NCBI RefSeq assembly: GCF_024053505.1
Contig: NZ_JAMXQS010000001.1
Span: 372,001-436,000 of the forward strand
Direction: 5' to 3'
Origin: Mesorhizobium liriopis
GTDB taxonomy: Bacteria; Pseudomonadota; Alphaproteobacteria; Rhizobiales; Rhizobiaceae
Length of the DNA stretch: 64,000 nt
In this document: piece by piece, positions 1 through 7,814 of the stretch
Numbering within the stretch: the stretch's first letter is position 1
How the letters are laid out: every line of letters starts with the position of its first letter
Notes under the pieces: generated by a model
What the model was told of the DNA's origin: nothing
Database searches by the model: none
Seen by the model: only the letters and a program-made list of their open reading frames with translations
Translations under genes and position numbers: made by a program

Positions 1-103
1 CAGCCGCGCGGCCACGACGGCGGGCATGGTCGATCAGCAGACCCTTGGCGGCCTCGGCCGTTTCCCCGAAGGCGTCGCGCCTTTCGCGCACGATCTGAAC
101 CAT
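1..103 (-). CDS. Partial hypothetical protein, N-terminus only
   Basis: An open minus-strand frame begins with ATG at 101-103 and runs off the left edge, giving 34 codons without a stop. It begins MVQIVRERRDAF and is rich in Arg and Ala. A good ribosome binding site (GGAG, then GGAG again closer to the ATG) lies directly upstream on the minus strand, which is the main reason to think it is a real gene start. It is divergent from the glycosyltransferase-like gene at 242. I do not recognise the family from so short a piece. Confidence 0.45.
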   Translation of the reverse strand, partial: MVQIVRERRDAFGETAEAAKGLLIDHARRRGRAA

Positions 104-241
104 CTCCGAACTCCACAAATGCCGGGTTGGCGATTCGCTGTCTGATGATTGGTAGCGGGTGAATGAGAACAAAGCAAGAACTTGTGATTTCGCATTGCAA
201 CAGATGGCGCAGTTGTGCGGTTTCCGCTAAGCCGATGGGTG

Positions 242-733
242 ATGATATCGGTGGTGATCCAGGCCAGTGAAGGCGACGAGGAGCGGCTGGCGCGCACGCT
301 GGCGTCGCTCGTGGGCGGGGCCGTGGAGGGCACCGTGCGCGAGGCGGTCGTCGTACTCGGCACCGACGCATCCGGCCCCTTCAAGGTCGCCGACCACGCG
401 GGGTGCCGTATAGCCAAGACGCTGGCCGAGGCCATCGCCGTCGCCAAAGGGGAATGGCTCCTGATGCTCGAACCGGGCGCGCGCCTGCTCGAAGGCTGGA
501 GCGAGAGCGTGATGCTTCATGCCGCCGAGGCCGACCGGCCCGCGCGGCTCTCACGCGATGCCTCGGTGCGGCCGTCGTTCATGGCGCGGCTGCGGGCGAG
601 GCGGCGGCCCTTCGCCCATGGCCTGCTGATCAGGCGGAAAGACGCGTCGGCGCTTTATGGGGCTAACATCGACGCTGTCCGCTTGAGGCCTCGAACTCTC
701 CGGATTGGCGCTCGAATGATCCCGGCTTCCTAA
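242..733 (+). CDS. Small glycosyltransferase family 2-like protein, DxD motif absent
   Basis: A 163-residue protein whose N-terminus (MISVVIQ) and layout resemble the nucleotide-binding half of GT-A family 2 glycosyltransferases. Family members normally have an Asp-x-Asp metal site at the end of the fourth strand; here the equivalent stretch reads LLMLEPGARL (about residues 73-82), with no Asp pair. It is much shorter than normal GT2 enzymes (over 230 residues). From memory, short proteins like this sit beside moaB in other Rhizobiales, so it is probably full length. Upstream in-frame starts exist (215), but ATG 242 fits the fold best. Its TAA interlocks with the moaB stop on the other strand. 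Substrate unknown; it may be non-catalytic. Confidence 0.65.
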   Translation: MISVVIQASEGDEERLARTLASLVGGAVEGTVREAVVVLGTDASGPFKVADHAGCRIAKTLAEAIAVAKGEWLLMLEPGARLLEGWSESVMLHAAEADRPARLSRDASVRPSFMARLRARRRPFAHGLLIRRKDASALYGANIDAVRLRPRTLRIGARMIPAS

Positions 734-1275
734 GCCGAACGGCCCTCGCGCCGCAGATGCTCGTCGAGACGCGGCATGATCTCCACGAAGTTGCAGGGCT
801 TGTGCCGGTAGTCGAGCTGCGCCTTGAGAATGCCGTCCCACGCATCGCGGCAGGCGCCGGGCGAACCGGGCAGGACGAAGACGAAAGTGGCGTTCATCAC
901 ACCGGCCGTCGCCCGGCTCTGGATCGTGGACGTACCGATCTTGTCGAACGAAATCTGGTGGAAGATCGCGGAAAACCCGTCCATGCGCTTCTCGAACAGC
1001 GGTTCGAGCGCGTCGGGCGTCACGTCGCGGCCTGTGAAGCCAGTGCCGCCGGTGGTGATGACGACATCGATGGTGGGGTCCTGTGCCCATGCCGAGACCT
1101 GGGTTCCGATCGCCTCGCGATCATCCGGCACGATGGTGCGTCCGCCGAGCCTGTGTCCTGCTTCCTCCAACCGTGCCACGAGCGTATCGCCCGACCTGTC
1201 GTCGGCGAGCGTTCGCGTATCGGACACGGCGAGAACGGCGATGGAAAGAGGAATGAACTGGCGTTCGATGCTCAT
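730..1275 (-). CDS. moaB: Molybdenum cofactor biosynthesis protein MoaB
   Basis: A 181-residue MoaB/Mog-family protein. Family members bind molybdopterin and adenylate it before molybdenum insertion, in the cytoplasm. The binding loop is visible as TTGGTGFTGRDVTPD in the middle of the protein, followed later by the conserved GSPGA turn. The start ATG at 1275 overlaps the ispE stop in an ATGA junction, so the two are translationally coupled. It is the last gene of a minus-strand run from 4276. Its TAG shares bases with the TAA of the converging glycosyltransferase-like gene, leaving no room for a conventional terminator. Confidence 0.93.
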   Translation of the reverse strand: MSIERQFIPLSIAVLAVSDTRTLADDRSGDTLVARLEEAGHRLGGRTIVPDDREAIGTQVSAWAQDPTIDVVITTGGTGFTGRDVTPDALEPLFEKRMDGFSAIFHQISFDKIGTSTIQSRATAGVMNATFVFVLPGSPGACRDAWDGILKAQLDYRHKPCNFVEIMPRLDEHLRREGRSA

Positions 1276-2129
1276 CGGGCAAACTCCGTCGTGGTCGCCT
1301 GAACGAACCAATCGGGCTCGCGCCGGGCAATCTCGGCTGCTGCGGCTTCGGCTTCATCCAGCGACGAAAAAATGCCGAACGAGGTCGCGCCCGAACCCGA
1401 CATGCGGACGAATTCCGCGCCCACTGAGCGAAGCGCGTCCTGCGCCACACCGATGGTGGGCGCGAAGGCGAGGGCGGGCGGTTCGAGGTCGTTGCGGGTT
1501 TCGCGCAGCCAGCCGATGAGGCCTGCCCGGTCGCGCACCTGAAGCTTCGGCAAAGGCGGGTTCTCGCGGGTCGCGAGCGCCTTGAAGATCGCGGGCGTCG
1601 AGACACCGACACCGGGATTGACCAACACGAGCGCCAATACTGGCAGGCCATCGAACCCTTCCAGTTCTTCGCCCACACCGCGCGCAATCGCAGGGTTAGC
1701 GCTCAGGCACATCGGCACATCCGCGCCAAGCTTCAAGGCGAGCGAAGGCCAATCGCACTCCGCCGGCGGAAGCCGCCGCAAGGCACGCAGAACGGCCGCC
1801 GCATCGCTCGACCCGCCGCCGATGCCTGAAGCCACGGGGAGGTTCTTTTCGAGATGGATGGAAAGGGAGCGCCCGTCACCCGTGGCCTCGCGAAACAGAT
1901 CTCGCGCGCGAAGCACGAGGTTTCCGCCATCGATGGGCACATTCGCCGCATAGCGGCCTGAAACCCGGAAACTGTCTTTGTCGGAAGGTGAAACCGAAAT
2001 CCGATCGCCCGCTTGGCAGAACACCACGAGGCTTTCGAGCAGGTGGTAGCCGTCCGCGCGCTGACCGGTCACATGCAGCGCGAGGTTGATCTTGGCGGGA
2101 GCATGCTCGGCGAGCGCTTGCGCGCTCAA
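1272..2129 (-). CDS. ispE: 4-diphosphocytidyl-2-C-methyl-D-erythritol kinase
   Basis: A 285-residue GHMP-family kinase that phosphorylates CDP-methylerythritol at the 2-hydroxyl in the MEP pathway to isopentenyl diphosphate. The N-terminal PAKINLALHV motif (residues 11-20) and the ATP-binding glycine loop LPVASGIGGGSSDAA (about 97-111) are clear. The start is a TTG at 2127-2129 that overlaps the stop of the upstream small gene (TTGA), placing PAKINL at the usual distance from the N-terminus; extending further upstream only adds out-of-family sequence. dxs and ispH of the same pathway are elsewhere in this window. Confidence 0.93.
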   Translation of the reverse strand: MSAQALAEHAPAKINLALHVTGQRADGYHLLESLVVFCQAGDRISVSPSDKDSFRVSGRYAANVPIDGGNLVLRARDLFREATGDGRSLSIHLEKNLPVASGIGGGSSDAAAVLRALRRLPPAECDWPSLALKLGADVPMCLSANPAIARGVGEELEGFDGLPVLALVLVNPGVGVSTPAIFKALATRENPPLPKLQVRDRAGLIGWLRETRNDLEPPALAFAPTIGVAQDALRSVGAEFVRMSGSGATSFGIFSSLDEAEAAAAEIARREPDWFVQATTTEFAR

Positions 2130-2311
2130 TCGCGGGCGAGCCTGTATTCGCCGGTCTTGGGGTCCTTCACCAGCGTGCCATGCGTGCCGTTGCGCGCCTG
2201 GGCTTCGGCCCGGCGAACGCGCGCGGTCACCCGCTCGGCCTCGCGCACGAAGGTGCGGTAGCCCCAATAGGCGACGATACCCACAAGCGCGAAGAAGATC
2301 AGTTGCGGCAT
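2126..2311 (-). CDS. Small single-pass membrane protein, hypothetical
   Basis: A 61-residue protein with an N-terminal hydrophobic segment (LIFFALVGIVAYWGY, about residues 4-18) followed by a basic, Arg-rich tail and a KDPKTGEYRL stretch. This looks like an inner-membrane anchor with a cytoplasmic tail. An ATG nine bases upstream (2320) is possible, but the GAGGA ribosome site is correctly spaced for 2311. Its TGA overlaps the TTG start of ispE, and it lies 51 bases after the S49 protease gene. Comparable small proteins occur beside S49 peptidases in Rhizobiales; function unknown. Confidence 0.7.
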   Translation of the reverse strand: MPQLIFFALVGIVAYWGYRTFVREAERVTARVRRAEAQARNGTHGTLVKDPKTGEYRLARD

Positions 2312-2362
2312 GAGAGCCATTCCTCGGTTACATCACTAGTCTACGACCGAGTTTCAGGTTTT

Positions 2363-3220
2363 TCAAAGGCCGAAACGCGCCCAAAGCGCGCGATCTTCCG
2401 CCGCGCGCAACAGCCCTGCGCCGACATCGCCAAGACCGTCATCGCCCCGGATGCCGAATACCCCCAACCGGCGCGAAAACAGCGAGCGCGGCGGCGAAAC
2501 GAGCCGCAGCCTAGTCTTTTTGCCATAGCGCTCACGTAAGGTGCCGCGAATGTCGCCGAGGCGATCCACGAGGCCGAGCTGCAAGCCGCGTTTCCCCGTC
2601 CAGAACAGGCCGGTGAAAAGGTCAGGACTGCCGTCGAGCCGATCGCCGCGCCGGTCCTTCACGAGGTCGATGAAGGTCTGGTGCACTTCGAGCTGCAGCG
2701 CTTTCAGCCGCTCGACATCCTCTTCCTTCTCGGGCTGGAACGGGTCGAGCACCGCCTTGTTGGCGCCCGCCGTATGGACGCGGCGCTCGACGCCGATCTT
2801 TCGCATCATCTCGGTGAAGCCGAAGGACGCCGAAACGACGCCGATCGAGCCCACGATGGAGGAGGGGTCGGCCACGATCTCGTCGCCTGCCAGCGCGATC
2901 ATGTAGCCACCGGAGGCCGCCACATCCTCCACGAACACGATCACGCGCTTGTTCTTGTCCTCGGCGAGGTCGCGGATGCGCTGATAGATCAACCGCGACT
3001 GGACCGGCGAGCCGCCCGGCGAGTTGATGGCAATGGCCACCGCCGGCGCATCCTTAAACGAGAACGCCTTCTCCAGAACGCCTGCGACACTGGCAAGCGA
3101 AAGCGACTGCCGCAGCTGTCCTCCGCCCGCCATGATCGTGCCTTGCAGCCTCACCACGGGAATGACCGTACCATCAGATCGCATGGAGGCGGGCAGCAGG
3201 CGGCGGAAAAAGCGTTTCAA
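2363..3220 (-). CDS. S49 family signal peptide peptidase-like protease (SppA/SohB type)
   Basis: A 285-residue S49 serine protease. Family members cleave membrane-associated or signal peptides with a Ser-Lys dyad. The nucleophile is Ser103 in AASGGYMIAL, the likely general base is Lys155 in AGANKAVLDPF, and the INSPGGSP oxyanion strand is at about 65-72. The start is TTG at 3218-3220, chosen because a perfect AAGGAG lies seven bases upstream; longer readings run into non-family sequence. The N-terminus (KRFFRRLLP) is basic with no long membrane helix. It sits 61 bases after the tRNA methyltransferase gene in the same minus-strand run. Confidence 0.88.
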   Translation of the reverse strand: MKRFFRRLLPASMRSDGTVIPVVRLQGTIMAGGGQLRQSLSLASVAGVLEKAFSFKDAPAVAIAINSPGGSPVQSRLIYQRIRDLAEDKNKRVIVFVEDVAASGGYMIALAGDEIVADPSSIVGSIGVVSASFGFTEMMRKIGVERRVHTAGANKAVLDPFQPEKEEDVERLKALQLEVHQTFIDLVKDRRGDRLDGSPDLFTGLFWTGKRGLQLGLVDRLGDIRGTLRERYGKKTRLRLVSPPRSLFSRRLGVFGIRGDDGLGDVGAGLLRAAEDRALWARFGL

Positions 3221-3281
3221 GCGAGAACTCCTTGGGTCTCGCGGATGTAGGCACTGGAATCCGGTCCGCAATGGACGCGAA

Positions 3282-4055
3282 TCAATCGCCGAAGAGCGAG
3301 GCGCGTCCATTGTTGAGCGCATCCGCGCGCGCACCGAATGCGTGGCTTGAATCCTCGTGGAGGAAAAGCGGCGGCTGCAGCGAGAGCGCGGCACGCGACC
3401 CGCGCCACGCCCGCACCACGATGCGGATGGCCGCTTGGTCGGGACGCGGATGGATCGGCACGATCGCCGCGCCGCCATAGCGGCCACGCAGAGTTTCGAG
3501 GATCACAGGCAGGGAAACCGGCCGCGCAATGATGCCGAGCCCGCCGCGCGGGCGCGTGACGGCTGCGGCACTCCTGATCCAGCGTGCCCACAGATCGGGC
3601 TCCATCACATGCGCATCGCGACGCAAAGTATCGGGGCTGGGCCGGTCCTGCGCCTCGTTGAATGGTGGGTTCATCAACACGAAATCGAAACCGTTGTCCG
3701 TGAGCCCCGAAGCCCCGCGCGCATGGCCGGCCAGCGCCACATCAGCCACCAAGAGGCCGGCGCGGGCGCGCAGATGGGCGTTGCGCTCGTGTGCCAATGT
3801 TCGCTCGGCGAAATCCGCCATTTCAGGGGAGCGCTCGACCAGAAGCACATTGGCACCCTTGCACCGCGAGGCCACCGCCAGCCCGGCCGCACCCGCGCCC
3901 GCGCCGAAATCCGCCAGCCGTCCCGCGAAATTCGTCGGCACGGAGGCAGCCAGCATCATCGCATCCGTGCCCGCCCTGTGCCCGCGCAGAGCCGGCTGGA
4001 CGATCCAGAAATCGCCGCGATGAAACGCGTCGAGCGTGGAATCCTGTTCGATCAA
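3282..4055 (-). CDS. TrmN6-like class I SAM-dependent methyltransferase
   Basis: A 257-residue Rossmann-fold methyltransferase. The SAM loop is DFGAGAGAAG (residues 49-58) and the amino-methyltransferase motif is NPPF (129-132), typical of N6-adenine enzymes. The N-terminal DAFHRGDFWIVQP resembles the YfiC/TrmN6 family, which methylates adenine 37 of tRNA-Val(1); this exact substrate is an inference. Its ATG overlaps the stop of the DUF2007 gene by four bases, so the two are coupled. Confidence 0.82.
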   Translation of the reverse strand: MIEQDSTLDAFHRGDFWIVQPALRGHRAGTDAMMLAASVPTNFAGRLADFGAGAGAAGLAVASRCKGANVLLVERSPEMADFAERTLAHERNAHLRARAGLLVADVALAGHARGASGLTDNGFDFVLMNPPFNEAQDRPSPDTLRRDAHVMEPDLWARWIRSAAAVTRPRGGLGIIARPVSLPVILETLRGRYGGAAIVPIHPRPDQAAIRIVVRAWRGSRAALSLQPPLFLHEDSSHAFGARADALNNGRASLFGD

Positions 4056-4276
4056 GCCTGGCGCATCTCGTTGCCGATGCCGGCATCCTGCAATAGGCGT
4101 CGGGCGGCGGGCTCGTCGTCCTCGGCCACCAGAATGCGCCGCGCGATGATGCCGAGGGAACCCTCCATGATGCTCATATTCTGGTCGGCTAGAAGGCAGT
4201 CGATGCCCGCATCGCGTAGAAGAGACTGCGCGAAGGAGAGGACCACCGGATCATTGGTGCGGATAAGCTCGATCAT
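4052..4276 (-). CDS. DUF2007 domain protein (putative signal-transducing)
   Basis: A 74-residue protein starting MIELIRTNDPVVLSF, with the DUF2007 pattern of an alpha/beta unit in which a short helix (SFAQSLLRDAGI) is followed by a hydrophobic strand (RILVAEDDEPAARRLL). The biochemical role of the domain is not established. It is the first gene of the minus-strand run that ends with moaB and is translationally coupled to the methyltransferase. An upstream in-frame TTG (4285) is possible, but the ATG gives the family N-terminus. Divergent from the octaprenyl diphosphate synthase gene. Confidence 0.8.
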   Translation of the reverse strand: MIELIRTNDPVVLSFAQSLLRDAGIDCLLADQNMSIMEGSLGIIARRILVAEDDEPAARRLLQDAGIGNEMRQA

Positions 4277-4442
4277 GGCCAGCAAAATCGCAGGTCGGCG
4301 CTTCTAAGTAAACGCACCGTGTCAGGGTTGAGCCTTCGTGTCGCCTTGCGGGCGCGGGGCTTAAATGCGAAAGGCGCTCGCAACGGAAGGAAGCCGATTT
4401 GGCCGTAAGGTCGGATCACGCGCGTCACAGGAGAGGTCCGTC

Positions 4443-5465
4443 TTGGGCGTTGTTCTCAATCTCGATCAGCCAAAGCGCGACGGCGCCAACGCGTCCATTG
4501 CAGCCCTCGTCGATCTGACGGCGCCCGACATGGAGCGGGTCAATAAGCTGATCCTGTCCAAGGCGGGTTCAGATGTCGAACTGATCCCCGAGATCGCCAA
4601 CCACCTGATCTCGTCCGGCGGCAAGCGCCTGCGCCCGATGGTGACGCTCGCCGCCGCCAAGATGTTCGGCTACGAGGGCGAGAACCATGTGAAGCTCGCG
4701 ACATCCGTCGAGTTCATGCACACGGCCACGCTGTTGCATGACGATGTGGTCGATGAAAGCGACCTGCGCCGGGGCCGCAAGACCGCCCGCATGATCTGGG
4801 GCAACCAGGCCAGCGTGCTCGTCGGCGATTTCCTGCTCGGCCAAGCCTTCCGCATGATGGTCGATGTCGGCTCGCTCGACGCGCTCGACATTCTCTCGAC
4901 CGCCGCCAGTGTCATCGCCGAGGGCGAGGTGATGCAGTTGGCCGCCGCCAAAAACCTGGAGACCACCGAGGACGAGCACTTCGCCGTGATCAAGGCGAAG
5001 ACGGCGGCATTGTTTTCTGCCGCAGCCGAGGTCGGTCCGGTGATCGCCAACGCGTCGCGCAACGACCGAGCGGCCCTGCGTTCCTATGGCATGAATCTCG
5101 GTCTCGCCTTCCAGCTCATCGATGATGCGCTCGATTATGGCGGGTCATCCGCAGATCTCGGCAAGAACACCGGTGACGATTTCCGCGAAGGCAAGGTGAC
5201 GCTGCCGGTGATCCTCGCATTCCGGCGCGGCACGGGCGCCGAGCGCGAGTTCTGGCGCAGCGCCATCGAGGGTGCTGCCACCGACGATGCCGCACTCGAG
5301 CGCGCCATGGGGCTGATGAAGAAGCACGGCGCCATCGCGGACACGATCGGTCGCGCCAGGCATTTCGGCGGCATCGCGCGCGACGCGCTGGCACCGCTGG
5401 AGGAAACGCCCCACAAGGCTGCCCTTCTCGACGTGATCGATTTCTGCATCAGCCGCGTGGTCTGA
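4443..5465 (+). CDS. ispB: Polyprenyl (octaprenyl-type) diphosphate synthase
   Basis: A 340-residue trans-isoprenyl diphosphate synthase that condenses farnesyl diphosphate with isopentenyl diphosphates to make the ubiquinone side chain. Both aspartate-rich motifs are present: LLHDDVVDES (DDxxD at about 100-104) and LIDDALDYGG (about 226-234), together with the GGKRLRP substrate motif (59-65). The start is TTG at 4443, with AGGAG and GAGG upstream; an earlier ATG at 4365 would add 26 non-family residues. Chain length cannot be read from sequence alone, so octaprenyl versus decaprenyl is open. ubiA, which uses the product, is at 13.4 kb. Confidence 0.88.
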   Translation: MGVVLNLDQPKRDGANASIAALVDLTAPDMERVNKLILSKAGSDVELIPEIANHLISSGGKRLRPMVTLAAAKMFGYEGENHVKLATSVEFMHTATLLHDDVVDESDLRRGRKTARMIWGNQASVLVGDFLLGQAFRMMVDVGSLDALDILSTAASVIAEGEVMQLAAAKNLETTEDEHFAVIKAKTAALFSAAAEVGPVIANASRNDRAALRSYGMNLGLAFQLIDDALDYGGSSADLGKNTGDDFREGKVTLPVILAFRRGTGAEREFWRSAIEGAATDDAALERAMGLMKKHGAIADTIGRARHFGGIARDALAPLEETPHKAALLDVIDFCISRVV

Positions 5466-5564
5466 AGGTCTGGTCGTGTAGGCTTCGGGCAAGCTTCCGT
5501 AAGCCAAACTTGATCATCGGCAACCTTGCCGGCCAACCGCAAAAAGGCCAAGGTTCCGGGCACA

Positions 5565-5636
5565 AGAGCAATTCCAGCAAAAGTGCAAAGCGGTTTTGCG
5601 TTTGGAATTGCGTGAGAAATAGCAAGACAAAGCTCT
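5565..5636. repeat. Nested palindromic intergenic repeat, Rhizobiales type
   Basis: In the 236-base gap between ispB and the TPR gene there are nested inverted repeats: outer AGAGC (5565-5569) with GCTCT (5632-5636), and inner GCAATTCC (5568-5575) with GGAATTGC (5604-5611), itself enclosing GCAAAA and GTTTTGC. From memory, closely similar palindromes are dispersed in many Rhizobiales genomes. I see only this copy in the window. A second small inverted repeat (AACCTT at 5522-5527 and AAGGTT downstream) lies just before it; neither has a T-tract. Confidence 0.6.
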
Positions 5637-5701
5637 TTTGGCGCAGGCGGAAAACTGCGCCCGTCCCGAATGAATCGGGACGGTTCGAGGAAGGAACCGG
5701 C

Positions 5702-7738
5702 ATGAAGTTGGGCAGGTCCTGGAAGGCCGCATGGGCGGCCGGCACGGTGCTGATGGCGGCTACGCTGCCGCTCAGCGCGCAGGAACAGAACGCGGCGGGA
5801 GACGCGAAGGCGACGATCCGCGCAAGCTCCTTTGCCGGGGCGTTTCTGGCCGGCCGCGTGGCCGAGGTCGACAACGACTACGGCAATGCCGTCGCCTACT
5901 ATCAGCGCGCGCTTCTGCTCAGCCCCGACAACAGCGAGCTGCAGCAGAACCTGATGCTGACGCTGATCGCTGCCGGCCGCTTCGACGAGGCGCTGCCGCT
6001 GGCCGAGAAGCTCAAGACGCGGCCCGAGATCGAGCGCTTCTCGCGCCTCGCGCTCGCGGTCGACGCCATCAAGAAGAAGAAGTTCTTCGACGCCGAGAAC
6101 TTCCTCAAGCTCGCGCTCGAATCCGATCTCGACCGCGTCGTCACCAAGGTGATGACCGCCTGGACGCAGGAAGGGGCCGGCAAAGGCAAGGAAGCGCTGG
6201 CGACCATCGATGCCATCAAGGGCCCCGACTGGTTCCGCGTCTTCACCAAGTACCACCGTGCGCTGATCGCGGATGCTTCGGGCCAGAAGAACGAGGCGCA
6301 GAAGGCCTATGCCGATCTGATGGAAGACGCGGATGCGGCGGCCACCGCGCCCGACACCTTCCTGCGCGCCGCCGAATCCTATGTCGGTTTCCTGTCGCGG
6401 CAGAACCGCAAGACGGACGCACTCGATGTGATCGCGCGCTCGGAGGAGGCCGCGCCCGGCCGCGTCTCCACCGCCTCGCTCAAGAAGAAGGTCGAGGCCG
6501 GCGAGAAGATACCCGCGACCGCTTCCAACGCGCAGGAAGGTGCCGCCGAAATCCTGCTCAACATGGCCTCCGCGTTGAACCGCAGCGGCGGCGAGCCCTT
6601 CGTGCGTCTTTACCTCAACTACACGCTTGCCCTGCACCCGGGCCTCGACGAGGCGCTGATCCAGCTCGCTTCGGTCGATGAACAGCAGAAGAACGCGGAA
6701 GGCGCCATCAAGCTCTATGAGCGCGTGCCCGACGACTCGGCCCTCAAGCGAGCCGCCGAACTCCAGCTCGGCCTTAACCTCGCCGACCTCAAGCGCTATG
6801 ACGAGGCGATCAAGCACCTGTCGATCCTGCGCGAGTCCGATCCCGACGACATGCGCACTTACCTCGCGCTCGGCGGTGTCTATGCCGCGCGTGAGGATTA
6901 CCGCTCGGCGGCGAATGTCTACGATCAGGCCGCGGAGCGTTTGAAGAACCCGGAAGCCGGCGACTGGAACGTTTTTTACCAACGCGGCATCGCCTATGAG
7001 CGCCTCAAGGAATGGCCGAAGGCCGAGCCGAACTTCTTCAAGGCGCTCGAGCTCAACCCTGACCAGCCGCAGGTTCTGAACTATCTCGGCTATTCGTGGG
7101 TCGATATGAACATGAACCTCGATCGCGGTCTCGATATGATCCGCAAGGCGGTCGAGCTGCGGCCGAGCGACGGCTATATCGTGGACAGCCTGGGCTGGGC
7201 CTATTACCGCCTGGGCCGCTATCCGGAAGCGGTGACCGAGTTGGAACGCGCTGTCTCGCTCAAGCCCGATGATCCGGTGCTCAACGACCATCTCGGCGAC
7301 GGCTACTGGCGCGTGGGCCGCAAGCTGGAAGCGACCTTCCAGTGGGCCCATGCGCGCGATCTCAAGCCCGAGCCGGACCTGCTCACCAGCGTGTTGAAGA
7401 AGCTCAAGGAGGGGCTGCCCGACGAGCCGAAGCCGGCGACCTCGCAGGCCACGCCGCAGCCTGCGCAACCGGCGCCCCAGCCCGAGCCGGACAAGCGCAC
7501 GGAAGCCGCGCCTGCCGCACCGGTAGCGACCGAAGCGTCAGCCGAACCCGGCGCAGTGCCGGCCGTCGTGCCCGCGTCCTATACCGTGAAGGCCGGTCAG
7601 TCGCTGTGGTCCATCGCCAATGAGGCATTGGGCGACGGCAACCGCTATCGCGAGATCCTCGACCTCAACCCCGCTCTGCGCGGCAACCCCGCGCGCATCC
7701 GTGCGGGCCAGGAACTGGTTTTGCCCGCAGGCCAGTAA
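5702..7738 (+). CDS. Exported TPR-repeat protein with C-terminal LysM domain
   Basis: A 678-residue protein. It begins with a signal peptide (MKLGRSW, a hydrophobic core to LMAATLPLSA, and AQEQ after the predicted cleavage). The body is tetratricopeptide repeats (for example FYQRGIAYERLKEWPKAEPN and DSLGWAYYRLGRYPEAV). A Pro/Ala/Gln-rich linker at about residues 580-620 leads to a LysM domain (about 626-677, YTVKAGQSLWSIANEALGDG). This predicts a periplasmic scaffold that binds peptidoglycan through LysM and partner proteins through TPRs. ATG 5702 gives the signal peptide directly. Neighbours are ispB upstream and glyQ downstream, both on the same strand. Confidence 0.85.
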   Translation: MKLGRSWKAAWAAGTVLMAATLPLSAQEQNAAGDAKATIRASSFAGAFLAGRVAEVDNDYGNAVAYYQRALLLSPDNSELQQNLMLTLIAAGRFDEALPLAEKLKTRPEIERFSRLALAVDAIKKKKFFDAENFLKLALESDLDRVVTKVMTAWTQEGAGKGKEALATIDAIKGPDWFRVFTKYHRALIADASGQKNEAQKAYADLMEDADAAATAPDTFLRAAESYVGFLSRQNRKTDALDVIARSEEAAPGRVSTASLKKKVEAGEKIPATASNAQEGAAEILLNMASALNRSGGEPFVRLYLNYTLALHPGLDEALIQLASVDEQQKNAEGAIKLYERVPDDSALKRAAELQLGLNLADLKRYDEAIKHLSILRESDPDDMRTYLALGGVYAAREDYRSAANVYDQAAERLKNPEAGDWNVFYQRGIAYERLKEWPKAEPNFFKALELNPDQPQVLNYLGYSWVDMNMNLDRGLDMIRKAVELRPSDGYIVDSLGWAYYRLGRYPEAVTELERAVSLKPDDPVLNDHLGDGYWRVGRKLEATFQWAHARDLKPEPDLLTSVLKKLKEGLPDEPKPATSQATPQPAQPAPQPEPDKRTEAAPAAPVATEASAEPGAVPAVVPASYTVKAGQSLWSIANEALGDGNRYREILDLNPALRGNPARIRAGQELVLPAGQ

Positions 7739-7777
7739 GTCTGCCGGACAACTTGACCGGCAAAGACCCCTTCTTTA

Positions 7778-7802
7778 GGGCTCGGGCACTTTTCCCGAGC
7801 CC
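7778..7802 (+). terminator. Perfect 9-bp hairpin upstream of glyQ, possible terminator or attenuator
   Basis: GGGCTCGGG (7778-7786) and CCCGAGCCC (7794-7802) form a perfect nine-base-pair stem with a seven-base loop. It lies between the TPR stop and the glyQ TTG, which is only 12 bases after the stem. No T-run follows, so it is not a classic intrinsic terminator. It could separate the two transcription units or affect glyQ translation initiation. Confidence 0.4.
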
Positions 7803-7814
7803 GGAAGCCGCATC

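Noticed and set aside
5135-7468. 777-codon open frame antisense to the TPR gene
   Set aside because: It is a by-product of GC-biased codon use; the translation is Arg/Gly/Leu-rich without domains, and the plus-strand frame encodes a clear TPR-LysM protein.
7739-7814. T-box leader upstream of glyQ
   Set aside because: The gap is 76 bases with one simple hairpin; no specifier loop, no TGGNACC antiterminator motif and no T-run.
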